In this document: one piece after another, positions 6,886 through 15,162 of the stretch
How positions within the stretch are numbered: position 1 is the first letter of the stretch
How the letters are laid out: each line of letters starts with the position of its first letter
Origin: SM1-46 sp002451215
GTDB taxonomy: Bacteria > Pseudomonadota > Gammaproteobacteria > Acidiferrobacterales > Sulfurifustaceae
Reading direction: 5' to 3'
DNA length: 54,781 bases
Assembly: GCA_002451215.1 (NCBI GenBank)
Contig: DKBM01000119.1
Span: 1-54,781, forward strand
The notes under the pieces: model-generated
The model's database searches: none
Seen by the model: the letters and a program-made list of their open reading frames with translations, nothing else
What the model was told of the DNA's origin: nothing
Position numbers and translations under genes: made by a program

Positions 6886-7959
6886 GTGCGACGCATTTAC
6901 CCACTTCCGATCCTTCTTGCCCTACCAACGATTGGCATGCTGCTCTTCGGTGCGGTCGCGCACGGCAGCGATGCGCACGGCAAGTTTTATGGGGCCAAGC
7001 AAACCGAATACCCGGATTGGTTCGAGCACAGCTTCCTCGACCTGAAGGATGATCTCGCCGAGGCCACCCGGTCCAACAAGCGCCTGATGTTGCTGTTTAC
7101 CCAGAACGGCTGTCCCTATTGCAACGCCCTCGTGGAACGCAACCTGGCGCAGAAGGATATCCAGGACGCCATCCGCAAGAACCTGAACGTCATCCATATC
7201 AATATGTGGGGCGACCGCGAGGTAACCGGTCTCGACGGCAAGTCGTACACGGAAAAGACCTTTGCCGCTGCCATGAAGGTTCAATTCACCCCCACCCTCC
7301 TGTACTTCGATGAGCAGGGCAAGACGGTTCTGCGCCTCAACGGTTACCTGCCGCCGAACCGTTTCAAGATCGCCATCGACTACGTCACGCAGAAGAAAGA
7401 AAAGGAAATCGGCTATCGCGAGTATGTGGCCGCCAATCAACCCAGGGCCATGACGGGCAACATGCACGCAGAGGCGTTCTTTCGCCAGGGGCCTGTCGAT
7501 CTGCGACCGGCGGCTGGCGCCAAAGGCAAACCGATTGCCGTCTTCTTCGAACAGCGGGACTGTCCGGATTGCGACACCCTGCACGCGAAGGTGCTGCAGG
7601 ACAAGGACATCCGCGATTCCCTCCGCCATTTCCACGCCGTGCAACTGGACATGTGGTCGCACACCCCGCTGACGACGCCCGACGGCAACAAGACGAACGC
7701 GCGCGACTGGACCAGGGCGCTGGACGTGAAGTACGCGCCCACCATCGTCGTGTTCAATGAACAGGGCAAGGAAATCATCCGCTCCGAGGCGATGTTCAAG
7801 GTCTTTCACACCCGTGGCATCTTCGACTACGTCTCGAGCGGCGGCTACCGGGAGCAACCGAGCTTCCAGCGCTGGCTTTCCGCCCGCGCCGATCACTTTC
7901 GCGAGCAGGGAAAGGACGTGGACATCTGGTCCTATGCCGACGAAAAGCCGCAGAAGTGA
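6886..7959 (+). CDS. SoxW-like protein with two thioredoxin-fold domains (paralogue 1)
   Basis: 357 residues from GTG behind GGGGGAGA, with a signal peptide over about residues 1-28. Domain 1 carries the redox motif FTQNGCPYCNALVERNL (Cys76, Cys79) and the cis-Pro segment QFTPTLLYFDEQGK. Domain 2 carries FFEQRDCPDCDTLHAKVL (Cys226, Cys229) and YAPTIVVFNEQGKEI. The family is periplasmic; SoxW-type thioredoxins reduce or transfer disulfides. Two CxxC modules in one chain suggest an electron-relay arrangement, which is inference. The gene follows a SoxH-like hydrolase and has a paralogue at 16239-17249 (minus strand). Confidence 0.85.
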   Translation: MRRIYPLPILLALPTIGMLLFGAVAHGSDAHGKFYGAKQTEYPDWFEHSFLDLKDDLAEATRSNKRLMLLFTQNGCPYCNALVERNLAQKDIQDAIRKNLNVIHINMWGDREVTGLDGKSYTEKTFAAAMKVQFTPTLLYFDEQGKTVLRLNGYLPPNRFKIAIDYVTQKKEKEIGYREYVAANQPRAMTGNMHAEAFFRQGPVDLRPAAGAKGKPIAVFFEQRDCPDCDTLHAKVLQDKDIRDSLRHFHAVQLDMWSHTPLTTPDGNKTNARDWTRALDVKYAPTIVVFNEQGKEIIRSEAMFKVFHTRGIFDYVSSGGYREQPSFQRWLSARADHFREQGKDVDIWSYADEKPQK

Positions 7960-8010
7960 TGCTGGACCAACTTGTGACCTGCCCCCAATTCCCGGCAATC
8001 GAAGAAATAT

Positions 8011-8061
8011 GGGATCAGAGCGCAATACTTTCTAATATTCGAAACAACTCCTCTCAGACCC
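8011..8061 (+). repeat. GGGGTCAG-family repeat (copy G)
   Basis: Starts GGGATCAGAGCGCAATACTT, core TCTAATATTCGAAACAACTC, end CTCAGACCC. Both ends fit the family consensus with single substitutions. Confidence 0.65.
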
Positions 8062-8106
8062 GGATTCTGGAATCGTGTCAGGTCTCTTGATCTGATTCTT
8101 CACTGT

Positions 8107-8157
8107 ACGCGTTAACGCGTTGTTTTAGCATCCTGTTCGTTCGTCTTCCGCGCGCNN
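8107..8157. other. 14-bp perfect palindrome and assembly gap between genes
   Basis: ACGCGTTAACGCGT (8107-8120) is a perfect palindrome in the leader of the nuclease gene. A two-base nn gap follows at 8156-8157, flanked by CGCGCGC and TAGCGCG. The length of the missing sequence is unknown, and any gene start or promoter in it is lost. Confidence 0.6.
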
Positions 8158-8247
8158 TAGCGCGTTGCACGGCTTTCGCTTCCAGCGGAGCGGTGACAGG
8201 AGCCTTCCACCGGACGTAGAAGCGCTCATTCAAGGAGGAGACCGCTC

Positions 8248-9372
8248 ATGAAGACGCACTTTCCCCGATTTGGTTTCCTCGTTTTGCTCTTGTTGTGCGT
8301 GGCATCCGCCAACGCGGCGGACATCAAGGTAATGACCCAGAATCAGTACTTGGGTACCGATCTCGCCCCGATCCTCGCCGCACCTCCTGGCGACTTCAAC
8401 GAGGCAGTCGTCCTGGCTCTGCAAAAAATCGCGGCCAGCTCGCCAACGGCGCGCGTGACGGCGCTGGCGGCCGAGATCCTGAAGGAACGGCCGGCGCTGG
8501 TCGGCCTGCAGGAGGTCTACGAGTTTGGATGCATCCCTATCAGTGGCGATCCATGCAGCGACTCCTCGATCGCCGGTGCGTTCACCGATCATCTGCAGGA
8601 TACGTATGACGCACTCAACGGCGCGTACGAAGTGGCAGCGACGGTCGTCAATATGTACGTCGTCCCCGGCGTCCCCTTCGAAATCGATGGGGCCTGGGCA
8701 CTGGTTAGCGTCGTTGATCGGGATGTCATTCTACGGCGAGCCGATGTGAGCGCATCTCCCGTTGACTACTCGGGAATTTGCGCCAGACCGTCCGACAACG
8801 GGTGCAATTACTCGGAGGTGGTGACTGGCAGCACGCCCTACGGAATCATCAGCGTGGAACGCGGCTTCGTGGCAGTCGACGCAACGGTCGATGGCCAGGC
8901 TTATCGGGTGGTGAACACGCATCTGGAACTGCAGTATCCGGATCCGACCAACCCGCTGTCAGAGTACTATCAGGCCGCTCAGGCATTTGAGCTGTGGAAC
9001 TTTCTGGCGGCTACCACTCCATCGGGCAGCTCGCTTGTGCTGCTGGGAGACATGAACTCCTCGCCCGAGCATCCGGCTGTAATCCCCGGCCTCCCGACGC
9101 CGTATCAACAGTTCGTCGCGGTTGGTTATACCGACGCCTGGACACTGCGCCCCGGCAACGCACCGGAATACACCTGCTGCCAGCTCGATGACCTGTCGAA
9201 CCAGCAGTCGGCATTGTACGAACGGATCGACATGATCTTCTCACTGGTTGCGCCGGATAAGGTGAAACATGCGCGGGTCGTGGGAGCCACTGTTTCTGAC
9301 CGGACTCCGCCACCGGGACTCGGGCTGTGGCCGTCGGATCATGGTGCCGTTGCGGCCGAACTGCAGTTCTAG
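8248..9372 (+). CDS. Secreted endonuclease/exonuclease/phosphatase (EEP) family protein
   Basis: 374 residues starting behind AAGGAGGAG. A Sec signal peptide spans about residues 1-24 (LLLLCVASANAAD). The EEP catalytic motifs appear in order: N-x-Y near VMTQNQYLG, LVGLQEVYE (metal-binding Glu), VVNTHLEL (general acid/base region), LLGDMNSSP (Asp/Asn pair), ERIDMIF and PSDHGAV (catalytic Asp-His). This fits a periplasmic or extracellular metal-dependent phosphodiesterase. Whether it cuts DNA, lipid or phosphate esters cannot be decided from sequence. Several cysteines (CIPISGDPC, ICARPSDNGC, YTCC) suggest disulfides. Confidence 0.88.
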   Translation: MKTHFPRFGFLVLLLLCVASANAADIKVMTQNQYLGTDLAPILAAPPGDFNEAVVLALQKIAASSPTARVTALAAEILKERPALVGLQEVYEFGCIPISGDPCSDSSIAGAFTDHLQDTYDALNGAYEVAATVVNMYVVPGVPFEIDGAWALVSVVDRDVILRRADVSASPVDYSGICARPSDNGCNYSEVVTGSTPYGIISVERGFVAVDATVDGQAYRVVNTHLELQYPDPTNPLSEYYQAAQAFELWNFLAATTPSGSSLVLLGDMNSSPEHPAVIPGLPTPYQQFVAVGYTDAWTLRPGNAPEYTCCQLDDLSNQQSALYERIDMIFSLVAPDKVKHARVVGATVSDRTPPPGLGLWPSDHGAVAAELQF

Positions 9373-9408
9373 ACTGGGGAAAACACGCTGAGGAGTGCGT
9401 GGTAGACT

Positions 9409-9460
9409 GGGGCCAGATCACGGTTCTCGCCCACATTCGCCGATTTCGTGATCTGGCCTC
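9409..9460 (+). repeat. GGGGTCAG-family palindromic repeat (copy H)
   Basis: Starts GGGGCCAGATCACG and ends CGTGATCTGGCCTC. The arms pair at 13 of 14 positions with core CTCGCCCACATTCGCC. Relative to copy D the arms carry GGCC instead of GGTC with the matching change on the other side, consistent with selection for the fold. Confidence 0.8.
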
Positions 9461-9586
9461 AACTTTGCGTTTCCGATAATCGTTAGGGCGATAACCGTTT
9501 GATTCGGTGCGAACTCTCGATCACCCCTTGTCTCGGTAGCGTTGATATCGGCAAATAGACCGGGCACTCAATCGTGAGGATCACAA

Positions 9587-9892
9587 ATGGCCGCCTGGCT
9601 CCCCGTCATCAAGGTCGTCCTGCCATATTTGGCTCCAATCGTTTCCGCGGCGCTGCCGGCCTTCACCAAGAAGAAGAGCGAAAGCGCCGATCCGCTTGTG
9701 AGCCAGCAGATTGCCGAGTTGCAGGAGGCCGTCAGGACCAACAACGAATCCGTCAAGGCACTCGCCAGGGCCATGGAGGAATCCGCAAAGGCCAACGACG
9801 CGGCAATCAGGCAGGCACGTTTGGTAGCCGGTGCTGCCGCAGCTGTTGCCGCCGCCTCATTTGTCGTGGCGCTGGCCGCCTGGTTTGCGTGA
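9587..9892 (+). CDS. Small coiled-coil membrane protein, unknown function
   Basis: 101 residues. Residues 5-25 are hydrophobic (VIKVVLPYLAPIVSAALPAF). Residues 38-75 form a likely amphipathic coiled coil rich in Glu, Gln and Ala (QQIAELQEAVRTNNESVKAL). Residues 78-100 are a second transmembrane helix of Ala/Val. This helix-coil-helix layout is seen in small envelope or stress proteins, but no family is recognised. A terminator-like hairpin lies 45 bp after the stop. Confidence 0.6.
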   Translation: MAAWLPVIKVVLPYLAPIVSAALPAFTKKKSESADPLVSQQIAELQEAVRTNNESVKALARAMEESAKANDAAIRQARLVAGAAAAVAAASFVVALAAWFA

Positions 9893-9938
9893 TTCGTAAC
9901 AAGCGGTTCCCGGCCACGGCCGCGCTCTGCTAATAGAA

Positions 9939-9988
9939 AGGGGCGGAGGGATTCATCGCTGATCGCCCCCGCCCCCTTCTTTTCCCTT
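9939..9988 (+). terminator. Probable rho-independent terminator
   Basis: GGGGCGG (9940-9946) pairs with CCGCCCC (9970-9976), extended inward by a GG/CC pair after one mismatch. The stem is followed by CTTCTTTTCCCTTC. It lies between the convergent genes ending at 9892 and 10045. Confidence 0.5.
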
Positions 9989-10044
9989 CTTCTCTTCTGG
10001 CCCGGACACTTCCTTGCGGATTCTCTGCACCGCAAGCCAGTGCT

Positions 10045-11160
10045 TCACACGGTGTCCAATCCGCGCAACTTGTCTTCGTCCCAGGCAATGCCAAGGCCGG
10101 GGCGATTCGGGGCGACGACGGCGCCGTCGACCAGCTGCAACGATTCCTCGAGAATCGCGTCGGCCCAGTCCACATATTCAATCCAGTGCGCCGTGGGCGT
10201 CGCTGCGAGCAGATGGGCACTCACCTCCGGGACGAGATGAGATGACATCTCAATGCCGCTGGCTGCCGCGATTCCGGCCGCCTGCATCCACCCGGTGACG
10301 CCGCCGATACGAGCCACATCCGGCATGACATAGTCGCAGGCACGCATGGCGATCGCATCGGCCATTGCCTCGGGACCATTGAAGTTCTCTCCGATCTGAA
10401 GCGGCACATTCAGGCAGCGCGCGATCTCCGCGTTTCCCCGATAGTCGTCGTGTCGAATGGGTTCCTCCAGCCAGTCGATGCCCTCCTCCTGCAGCGCAAG
10501 GCCACGGCGGATCGCTTCGGCCGTCGTAAGCGCCTGGTTGTAGTCGACCATTACCCGTACTTCGCCCGGGATTCTCCCGCGCACGGCCCGCAACGCGCCC
10601 AGGTCCTCCGAGAGAGTCGGATATCCGAGACGGAGCTTCAACGCCTTCATTCCCTTTCCGAGCAATGTCTCGGCTTCATCCGCAAGTTTCTCAGGCGCCA
10701 TCAGTCCGAGCCCGCGACTGTCATAGGCGGGGATCGGGCGTCGCACAGCCCCGAGCAGTTCGGCGAGCGGCCGGCCGACGGCGATCGCGGCGGCGTCCCA
10801 AATGGCTACGTCGAGGGCCGACAGCGCCATGCGCACCGGACCTGTGACGCCTAGCAGCGCGAAGCGCCGAACCAGCGTCTGGAAGATGCTCTGCGGCAGT
10901 GCGGGCTGCCCCTTCACCAGCTTCATGGCTTCAGCGATGTGGGCCGCCACCGACTTGGCGCCGGCGCTTGTGTAGCAGAAAAGGTACGAGCGCCCGACGA
11001 TTCCCTCCTCCGTGAGCACGTCGACCAGCAGGAGCGGGACGGATCGGACGATCGCGGCGCTCGTGCCGAGTACGAATGTCAACGGAACTCGAACGGCGCG
11101 CGTGGTGACGCCACGCAAGGTAAGTGCATCGGCAACCGACCGGACCGTGTCTTTCATCAC
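10045..11160 (-). CDS. Enolase-superfamily enzyme, mandelate racemase/muconate cycloisomerase type
   Basis: 371 residues with a capping domain (1-125) and TIM-barrel domain. Catalytic and metal positions visible in order: K-x-K-like LKLRLG (the second basic residue is Arg), VMVDYNQ (metal Asp), WLEEPI (metal Glu), IGENF (metal Glu), DVARIGG (Asp of the dyad) and SSHLVPE (catalytic His). The Arg replacing Lys and the His-Asp dyad place it nearer mandelate racemase than muconate lactonising enzymes. The substrate, a carboxylate or acid sugar, is unknown. The gene is alone, between the terminator region and ppa. Confidence 0.88.
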   Translation of the reverse strand: MMKDTVRSVADALTLRGVTTRAVRVPLTFVLGTSAAIVRSVPLLLVDVLTEEGIVGRSYLFCYTSAGAKSVAAHIAEAMKLVKGQPALPQSIFQTLVRRFALLGVTGPVRMALSALDVAIWDAAAIAVGRPLAELLGAVRRPIPAYDSRGLGLMAPEKLADEAETLLGKGMKALKLRLGYPTLSEDLGALRAVRGRIPGEVRVMVDYNQALTTAEAIRRGLALQEEGIDWLEEPIRHDDYRGNAEIARCLNVPLQIGENFNGPEAMADAIAMRACDYVMPDVARIGGVTGWMQAAGIAAASGIEMSSHLVPEVSAHLLAATPTAHWIEYVDWADAILEESLQLVDGAVVAPNRPGLGIAWDEDKLRGLDTV

Positions 11161-11237
11161 GTTCGCTCAGTAGTTCCGGCGACAGGAATGGACCGCGAGA
11201 ACGGCCAGATTAGACAAATTTGCGCAGACTTGCCAAG

Positions 11238-11786
11238 TCAGAAGTGCGGTTTGACCTTGGCGTTCCGGTAACGCTCCACGCCCGCGAGGATTTCGGCCCT
11301 GGCGGCATCGTCATCCAGCCAGCCTTCCAGTTTCACCCATTTGTTGGGCTCGAGATCCTTGTAGTGCTCGAAGAAGTGCGCGATCTGGGCGATCAGCAGC
11401 GGCGGCATGTCGTCGGGCTTGCGCACCTGCCGGTAAAGGGCGCAGAGCTTGTCGATCGGCACGGCAAGCAGTTTCGCGTCCGGGCCGGCTTCGTCCGTCA
11501 TCTTGAGCATGCCGATGGGACGGCAGCGGATCACCGAGCCGGAGATGAGCGGCACCGGCGTTACCACCAGCACATCCACGGGATCGCCGTCTTCCGAAAG
11601 GGTGTGCGGAATGTAGCCGTAATTGCACGGGTAGTGCATGGCGGTATTCATGAAACGGTCCACGAACATGGCGCCGGTTTCCTTGTCCACCTCGTACTTC
11701 ACCGGGTCGCTGTGCGCAGGGATCTCGATGATGACGTTGATGTCGTGGGGAACGTCCTTGCCGGACGTGACTCGGTCTAGATTCAT
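11238..11786 (-). CDS. ppa: Inorganic pyrophosphatase (family I, soluble)
   Basis: 182 residues from the ATG at 11784-11786. Hydrolyses pyrophosphate to phosphate in the cytosol, pulling biosynthetic reactions forward. Family I motifs are clear: VIIEIPAHSDPVKYEVDKET near the start, YPCNYGYIP in the middle, and the metal-binding signature DGDPVDVLVV (D-x-D-P-x-D). The length is normal for the E. coli type. An open frame extends upstream of the ATG but lacks family similarity, so MNLDRV is the likely start. Confidence 0.95.
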   Translation of the reverse strand: MNLDRVTSGKDVPHDINVIIEIPAHSDPVKYEVDKETGAMFVDRFMNTAMHYPCNYGYIPHTLSEDGDPVDVLVVTPVPLISGSVIRCRPIGMLKMTDEAGPDAKLLAVPIDKLCALYRQVRKPDDMPPLLIAQIAHFFEHYKDLEPNKWVKLEGWLDDDAARAEILAGVERYRNAKVKPHF

Positions 11787-12225
11787 GGCTTGAATGGCCA
11801 GTTGCGAAAATGGGCACCCATTTTTGCACAGACCCGTACGTGGCACATGCCGGTGGCATTGTGCGATTCGGCAGAAAATGGGGCGAGAACAAATGGGACG
11901 ATGAAGAGCCGGGATCAGGCCACGGCTCTCCATAAGTACTGGCTAATTCAGTGACGTAACCCTGATGTGCCGGCGTTCAGCGCAAGACGTTTCGCCATTC
12001 CGCCCTGCCCCGACCAACGCGGGCTCTTCGTCCGGAAGTAATGGAGCGCCGGGCCTGCCCGCACACGATCTGATAAGTCACACTTATCGCCGGCTGCCTG
12101 AAGAAATGTCAGCCCATTCCACTTGTCGATTCTCTTGGGGCCAGCCTTGATCGCGAATGTTCCAGCGCGTTCGGTCGCCCGGACAAAGCGTTCGTTTTCC
12201 TGCTGAAGCGGTATCTTGCCGTTCA
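11787..12225. other. Intergenic region without a supported gene
   Basis: About 440 bases between ppa and the Fnr-like box at 12226. Only short frames without family signature are open on either strand. A 92-codon minus-strand frame at 11948-12226 has no ribosome site or recognisable domain. I see no tRNA, no repeat copy and no clear hairpin. Confidence 0.6.
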
Positions 12226-12239
12226 TTGACCGATATCAA
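12226..12239 (+). promoter_or_regulatory. Fnr/Anr-type box (one mismatch)
   Basis: TTGACCGATATCAA matches TTGAT-N4-ATCAA with one change. It lies 94 bp before the start of the 12334 gene. Confidence 0.55.
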
Positions 12240-12333
12240 CGCGTGTTTCGCACTAGATGCTCATATTTCAATTAAGAACTGGTATCGGTCCAACAGGGAG
12301 ACGAGGCATTACCAGTCGCAGGAGGTGAGGAAC

Positions 12334-12567
12334 ATGGCGATTCAGCTTGCTGATGTGACGATCCACATCGATGAAACATTGGGTAATGCGAAGCTGGAAG
12401 AGCTGCGTGACAAGCTGCTCGGAGAGTCCGGTGTGATGGCGGCGGACTACGATCACAAAAAGCCGCACCTGATGATCGTTGAATACGACCCCGCCAAGAA
12501 CAACTCTACCAACTTGCTCAAGTCGGTGACGATCCAGGGCGTGCACGCCGAGCTGATAGGTTTCTAG
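12334..12567 (+). CDS. 77-residue HMA-fold-like small protein without the CxxC motif
   Basis: The ATG at 12334 is preceded by AGGAGGTGAGG, a near-ideal ribosome site. The frame is open further upstream but this start is clearly favoured. The pattern VTIHIDETLGNAKLEELRD...GVMAADYDHKKPHLMIVEYDP...LLKSVTIQGVHAELIGF reads as a beta-alpha-beta-beta-alpha-beta ferredoxin-like fold of the heavy-metal-associated type. The metal-binding CxxC loop between strand 1 and helix 1 is absent (it reads IDETLGNA). Its ligand is therefore unknown. An Fnr-like box upstream suggests oxygen-responsive expression. Confidence 0.7.
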   Translation: MAIQLADVTIHIDETLGNAKLEELRDKLLGESGVMAADYDHKKPHLMIVEYDPAKNNSTNLLKSVTIQGVHAELIGF

Positions 12568-12584
12568 AAAATCAGTAACATCGA

Positions 12585-12600
12585 GGGGTCAGCATCCCTT
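12585..12600 (+). repeat. GGGGTCAG half-copy with T-run (copy I)
   Basis: AGGGGTCAGCATCCCTTTTTT combines the repeat start with a short AGGG/CCCT stem and a T-run 17 bp after the 12567 stop, so it may act as a weak terminator. It is the last GGGGTCAG copy seen in the window. Confidence 0.45.
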
Positions 12601-12646
12601 TTTTAATCCGCATGGTGTGTGCGGAACTGCGGATAAGAAAGGGCAA

Positions 12647-12693
12647 AACGGGACGGACGGTTTATCGGTTAGTCCCGTTGCCGGCTTTTTTTT
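12647..12693 (+). terminator. Probable rho-independent terminator
   Basis: AACGGGAC (12647-12654) pairs perfectly with GTCCCGTT (12672-12679) and is followed six bases later by eight T residues. It lies between the convergent genes ending at 12567 (+) and 12722 (-). Confidence 0.5.
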
Positions 12694-12721
12694 CTTTCGG
12701 TCCGTTCCAGTTGGATCATCC

Positions 12722-13884
12722 CTACGGGCCAACTCCCTCGTACTTGCCGAAGAACATCTCGAGCCGCAGCAGAATGCCCGGCGTGAAGTCGAAGTCCTGG
12801 TCGCGGCGATAGCTGGCGTAAGGCGCAACTTCGAAGAACATCCAGTCGCGCCAGAAGTTCCGACGATAACGGACGGTAGCGCGGATTTCCTCGAGAGGGT
12901 CGTTACGGGTCTGGAAGCCATTGACCAATTCGTACTGGATCACGGCACGCGCGCTCAGAATCTGGCGCAGATTGAAACTCAGGCTGTAGTAGTAAATATC
13001 CTTGTCCTGTTCCGTCCATGCCCCTTGAAGAGTGCTACGGAAGAAGAACTTTTTATCCAACGGACGCTCGAGGTCCAGGGTCGTCGTCGATTCCCAGCCG
13101 AACTGGGTCCACCACTTGAAATCCTGGACAAACCTCACAGCCCACGGATCGAACGTCGCAAGCTGGCGATAGCGCGGCTCCACGAACAGCTCCGGTTCCC
13201 CTTCACGAAACCGCACGCCGACTCGAGTCGCGATGTTCAGGCGTTTGGTTGCCAGGAAGTAATAGTCCACCGCGGTGGTGAAGTTGTTTTCCTGCGCGCC
13301 GGGCAGCTGGCTCGCGGCCGTTCCGGGAGGCGGCGCTTTGCCCTCCGGATCCCTGTCCGGCGACCCGAGCAAGACAACACGGGCCTTGTTCTCGAGCCGT
13401 GGCAGCCTGACCTGAACGGAGATGGGAACGCTGAAATCTGACTTTTCGGCGCGGTCCCAATTGTAGTCCAGGCCGACTTTTACACGCGTGCGGTTCTCCT
13501 CGGCGCGATACCGGGAATCGTCGAAGAAGGAATCGAGCCACTCGGCAGTGGAAAGAACCTCGCGAGAAAGGACGTCGTGGACCACGTCGACGGTGCCCGG
13601 CGGTGGCGGCTTGCCTGCGTCCGCCGGGGTCGGTGCTTCCTCCTCCGCGGGTGCTNNCCGTTTGCGCCCGGTGCAGGTTGCGTCGCTTCCGCGGGCAGCT
13701 TCGCATCGAGCGATGGCTCCTCGGCCCGTGCGCCACCGGTGCCGAGTGTGATGACGCAGCCAATCGCCACGCAAGCCGCTGCGAACAAGACACCGCGCGC
13801 TGCCGCCGAATACCAGCGAGCGCTCAGGGGGCCGGCATTTGTTGCAGTGGACCAGGCCTCCTCTTGCTCAGGGCGCACTGCCAA
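12722..13884 (-). CDS. Outer-membrane beta-barrel-like protein (contains a gap)
   Basis: The N-terminus (ATG at 13884) has a hydrophobic export segment, GVLFAAACVAIGCVITLGTG, then a Pro/Ala/Glu-rich linker. The nn at 13656-13657 lies in that linker and shifts the frame. The remainder has alternating aromatic/polar beta-strands such as TRVKVGLDYNWD, FTTAVDYYFLATKRLNIATR, TTTLDLERPLDKKFFFRS, IYYYSLSFNLRQ and IRATVRYRRNFWRDWMFFEV, ending ...GILLRLEMFFGKYEG. The pattern fits a monomeric outer-membrane barrel of unknown family. Its start overlaps the end of the upstream hydrolase gene by 17 bases, implying co-expression. Confidence 0.65.
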
Positions 13885-15073
13885 TTGCCCATTTCAGCGT
13901 TGCCCGGAGCAGCGCCTCGCGCGGATAGCTCTGCTTGAACGTCATTGCACGCACCATCCGATTCGGGTAGCGATCGAGCGGCAAGGCAATATTCCAGTGG
14001 TCGGCCCGCGCCTCAGCCAGTAGCGTGCTGCCGGGCAGTATGGCGTCTGCGGCCACGAGTTGGCCGTCATTGCGCGGGTCGACACTGGCGAGCAGCCGCC
14101 CGGGCCACTGCAGCGCCGGCGACAGCTCCTCGATCGGGACATGCGCAACGATCGAATAATAGGCCGGCCCGGGCGGAGGTGGGTTCGCCGCGAGCCACGC
14201 AATTCGTTTGCGCCGCGTCACGCTGGCGAGGTCATCACCCTGCGACGGCGTGCAATCAAAGGGAGTCACCAATGGCGAGACGGCCTCGTAGGCGGACTGA
14301 TAGGAGTCGGCCAGCGGCGTCCCCATCACCGCGCCGGCCACCGAGATGACCGCCGTGAGGTTTCGTGGCACGCCGCCATCGCGCTGGAGCTGAGCAAGGG
14401 CATGCAACAGATCCGGCACGCCCTTCGAGTAGCCGATCAGGACAATCCTTTTCACGTTCGACTGTGCTGCCTCGGCGCGGATGGCATCGGCGAGCAGTTG
14501 TCCATTTGCCGCGGAAGAAGCCCGGCCCGGTACCGGGACGAGGCGAATCGACCGCAGCCCGAGGTCGGCATACTGACGATACGCCTCCACGGCGCTGCGT
14601 TCGGGCGAACGCGCAATGCCGTCGCCGAACGGGACAGACTGCGCACTTACGCAGTCGTCCCACAGCCCTCCTACGATGAGCACTGAGGTGGAGGCAGCAT
14701 GCGCGGCGAAACGTGCCACTGCCGAATTGCCGGCAAGCGTCGCCGACGCGGGCTGACCAGGCGCGACACCGTGCAACCACGACTCGGCATGCGAATCGCC
14801 CGCTGTGCCCAGTTCGTTCGCGAATACCGTCGCAAACGCGGACCGCGCGTCCACAATTCCGGCTAGCGTGAGCGGCAGCGTAACCGTCGGAGGTTGTTCG
14901 GAACTGTAAGGAAGCAAAGCACTCGGCGCGCAGGCGCTACAACCCAGGAATGCCAGCAGCACGGCGAAGCGCGCAATCGTTTCGTGGCAGCCGCACAAGC
15001 TTTTTCGCAGGTCTATTGCCGATCGTGCTGGACAACGCCTCGTTTGTTCGAATCCCATGTACTGATCCATCAC
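13868..15073 (-). CDS. Lipoprotein with an alpha/beta-hydrolase-like domain
   Basis: Residues ~36-47 read FAVLLAFLGCSAC, a hydrophobic stretch with a lipobox. The annotated start gives a long, polar N-terminus, so the true start may be a downstream TTG just before this segment. The core carries STSVLIVGGLWDDCVS, an oxyanion-type strand, and IVLIGYSKGVPDLLHAL, a G-x-S-x-G nucleophile elbow (GYSKG). Later VDPRNDGQLVAADAILPGS and ARADHWNIAL suggest the acid and His. It may act on a lipid or ester in the envelope; the substrate is unknown. A gap at 15086-15087 sits just upstream, so the promoter region is incomplete. Confidence 0.65.
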   Translation of the reverse strand: MMDQYMGFEQTRRCPARSAIDLRKSLCGCHETIARFAVLLAFLGCSACAPSALLPYSSEQPPTVTLPLTLAGIVDARSAFATVFANELGTAGDSHAESWLHGVAPGQPASATLAGNSAVARFAAHAASTSVLIVGGLWDDCVSAQSVPFGDGIARSPERSAVEAYRQYADLGLRSIRLVPVPGRASSAANGQLLADAIRAEAAQSNVKRIVLIGYSKGVPDLLHALAQLQRDGGVPRNLTAVISVAGAVMGTPLADSYQSAYEAVSPLVTPFDCTPSQGDDLASVTRRKRIAWLAANPPPPGPAYYSIVAHVPIEELSPALQWPGRLLASVDPRNDGQLVAADAILPGSTLLAEARADHWNIALPLDRYPNRMVRAMTFKQSYPREALLRATLKWAIGSAP

Positions 15074-15162
15074 TCGCCTGACTTCNNAGGCGAAAGGGAT
15101 CCGGCGGTGAACTCTCGTTCATTCCCCCTTCGTCGATGCCGCTTGTTCCCTGATACATTTGC

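Noticed and set aside
8107..8120. ACGCGTTAACGCGT as an attC core
   Set aside because: It is a short perfect palindrome without the paired R'/R'' boxes or bulged long stem of attC.
11948..12226. 92-codon minus-strand open frame between ppa and the HMA-like gene
   Set aside because: No ribosome site, no domain and no operon context; treated as chance.
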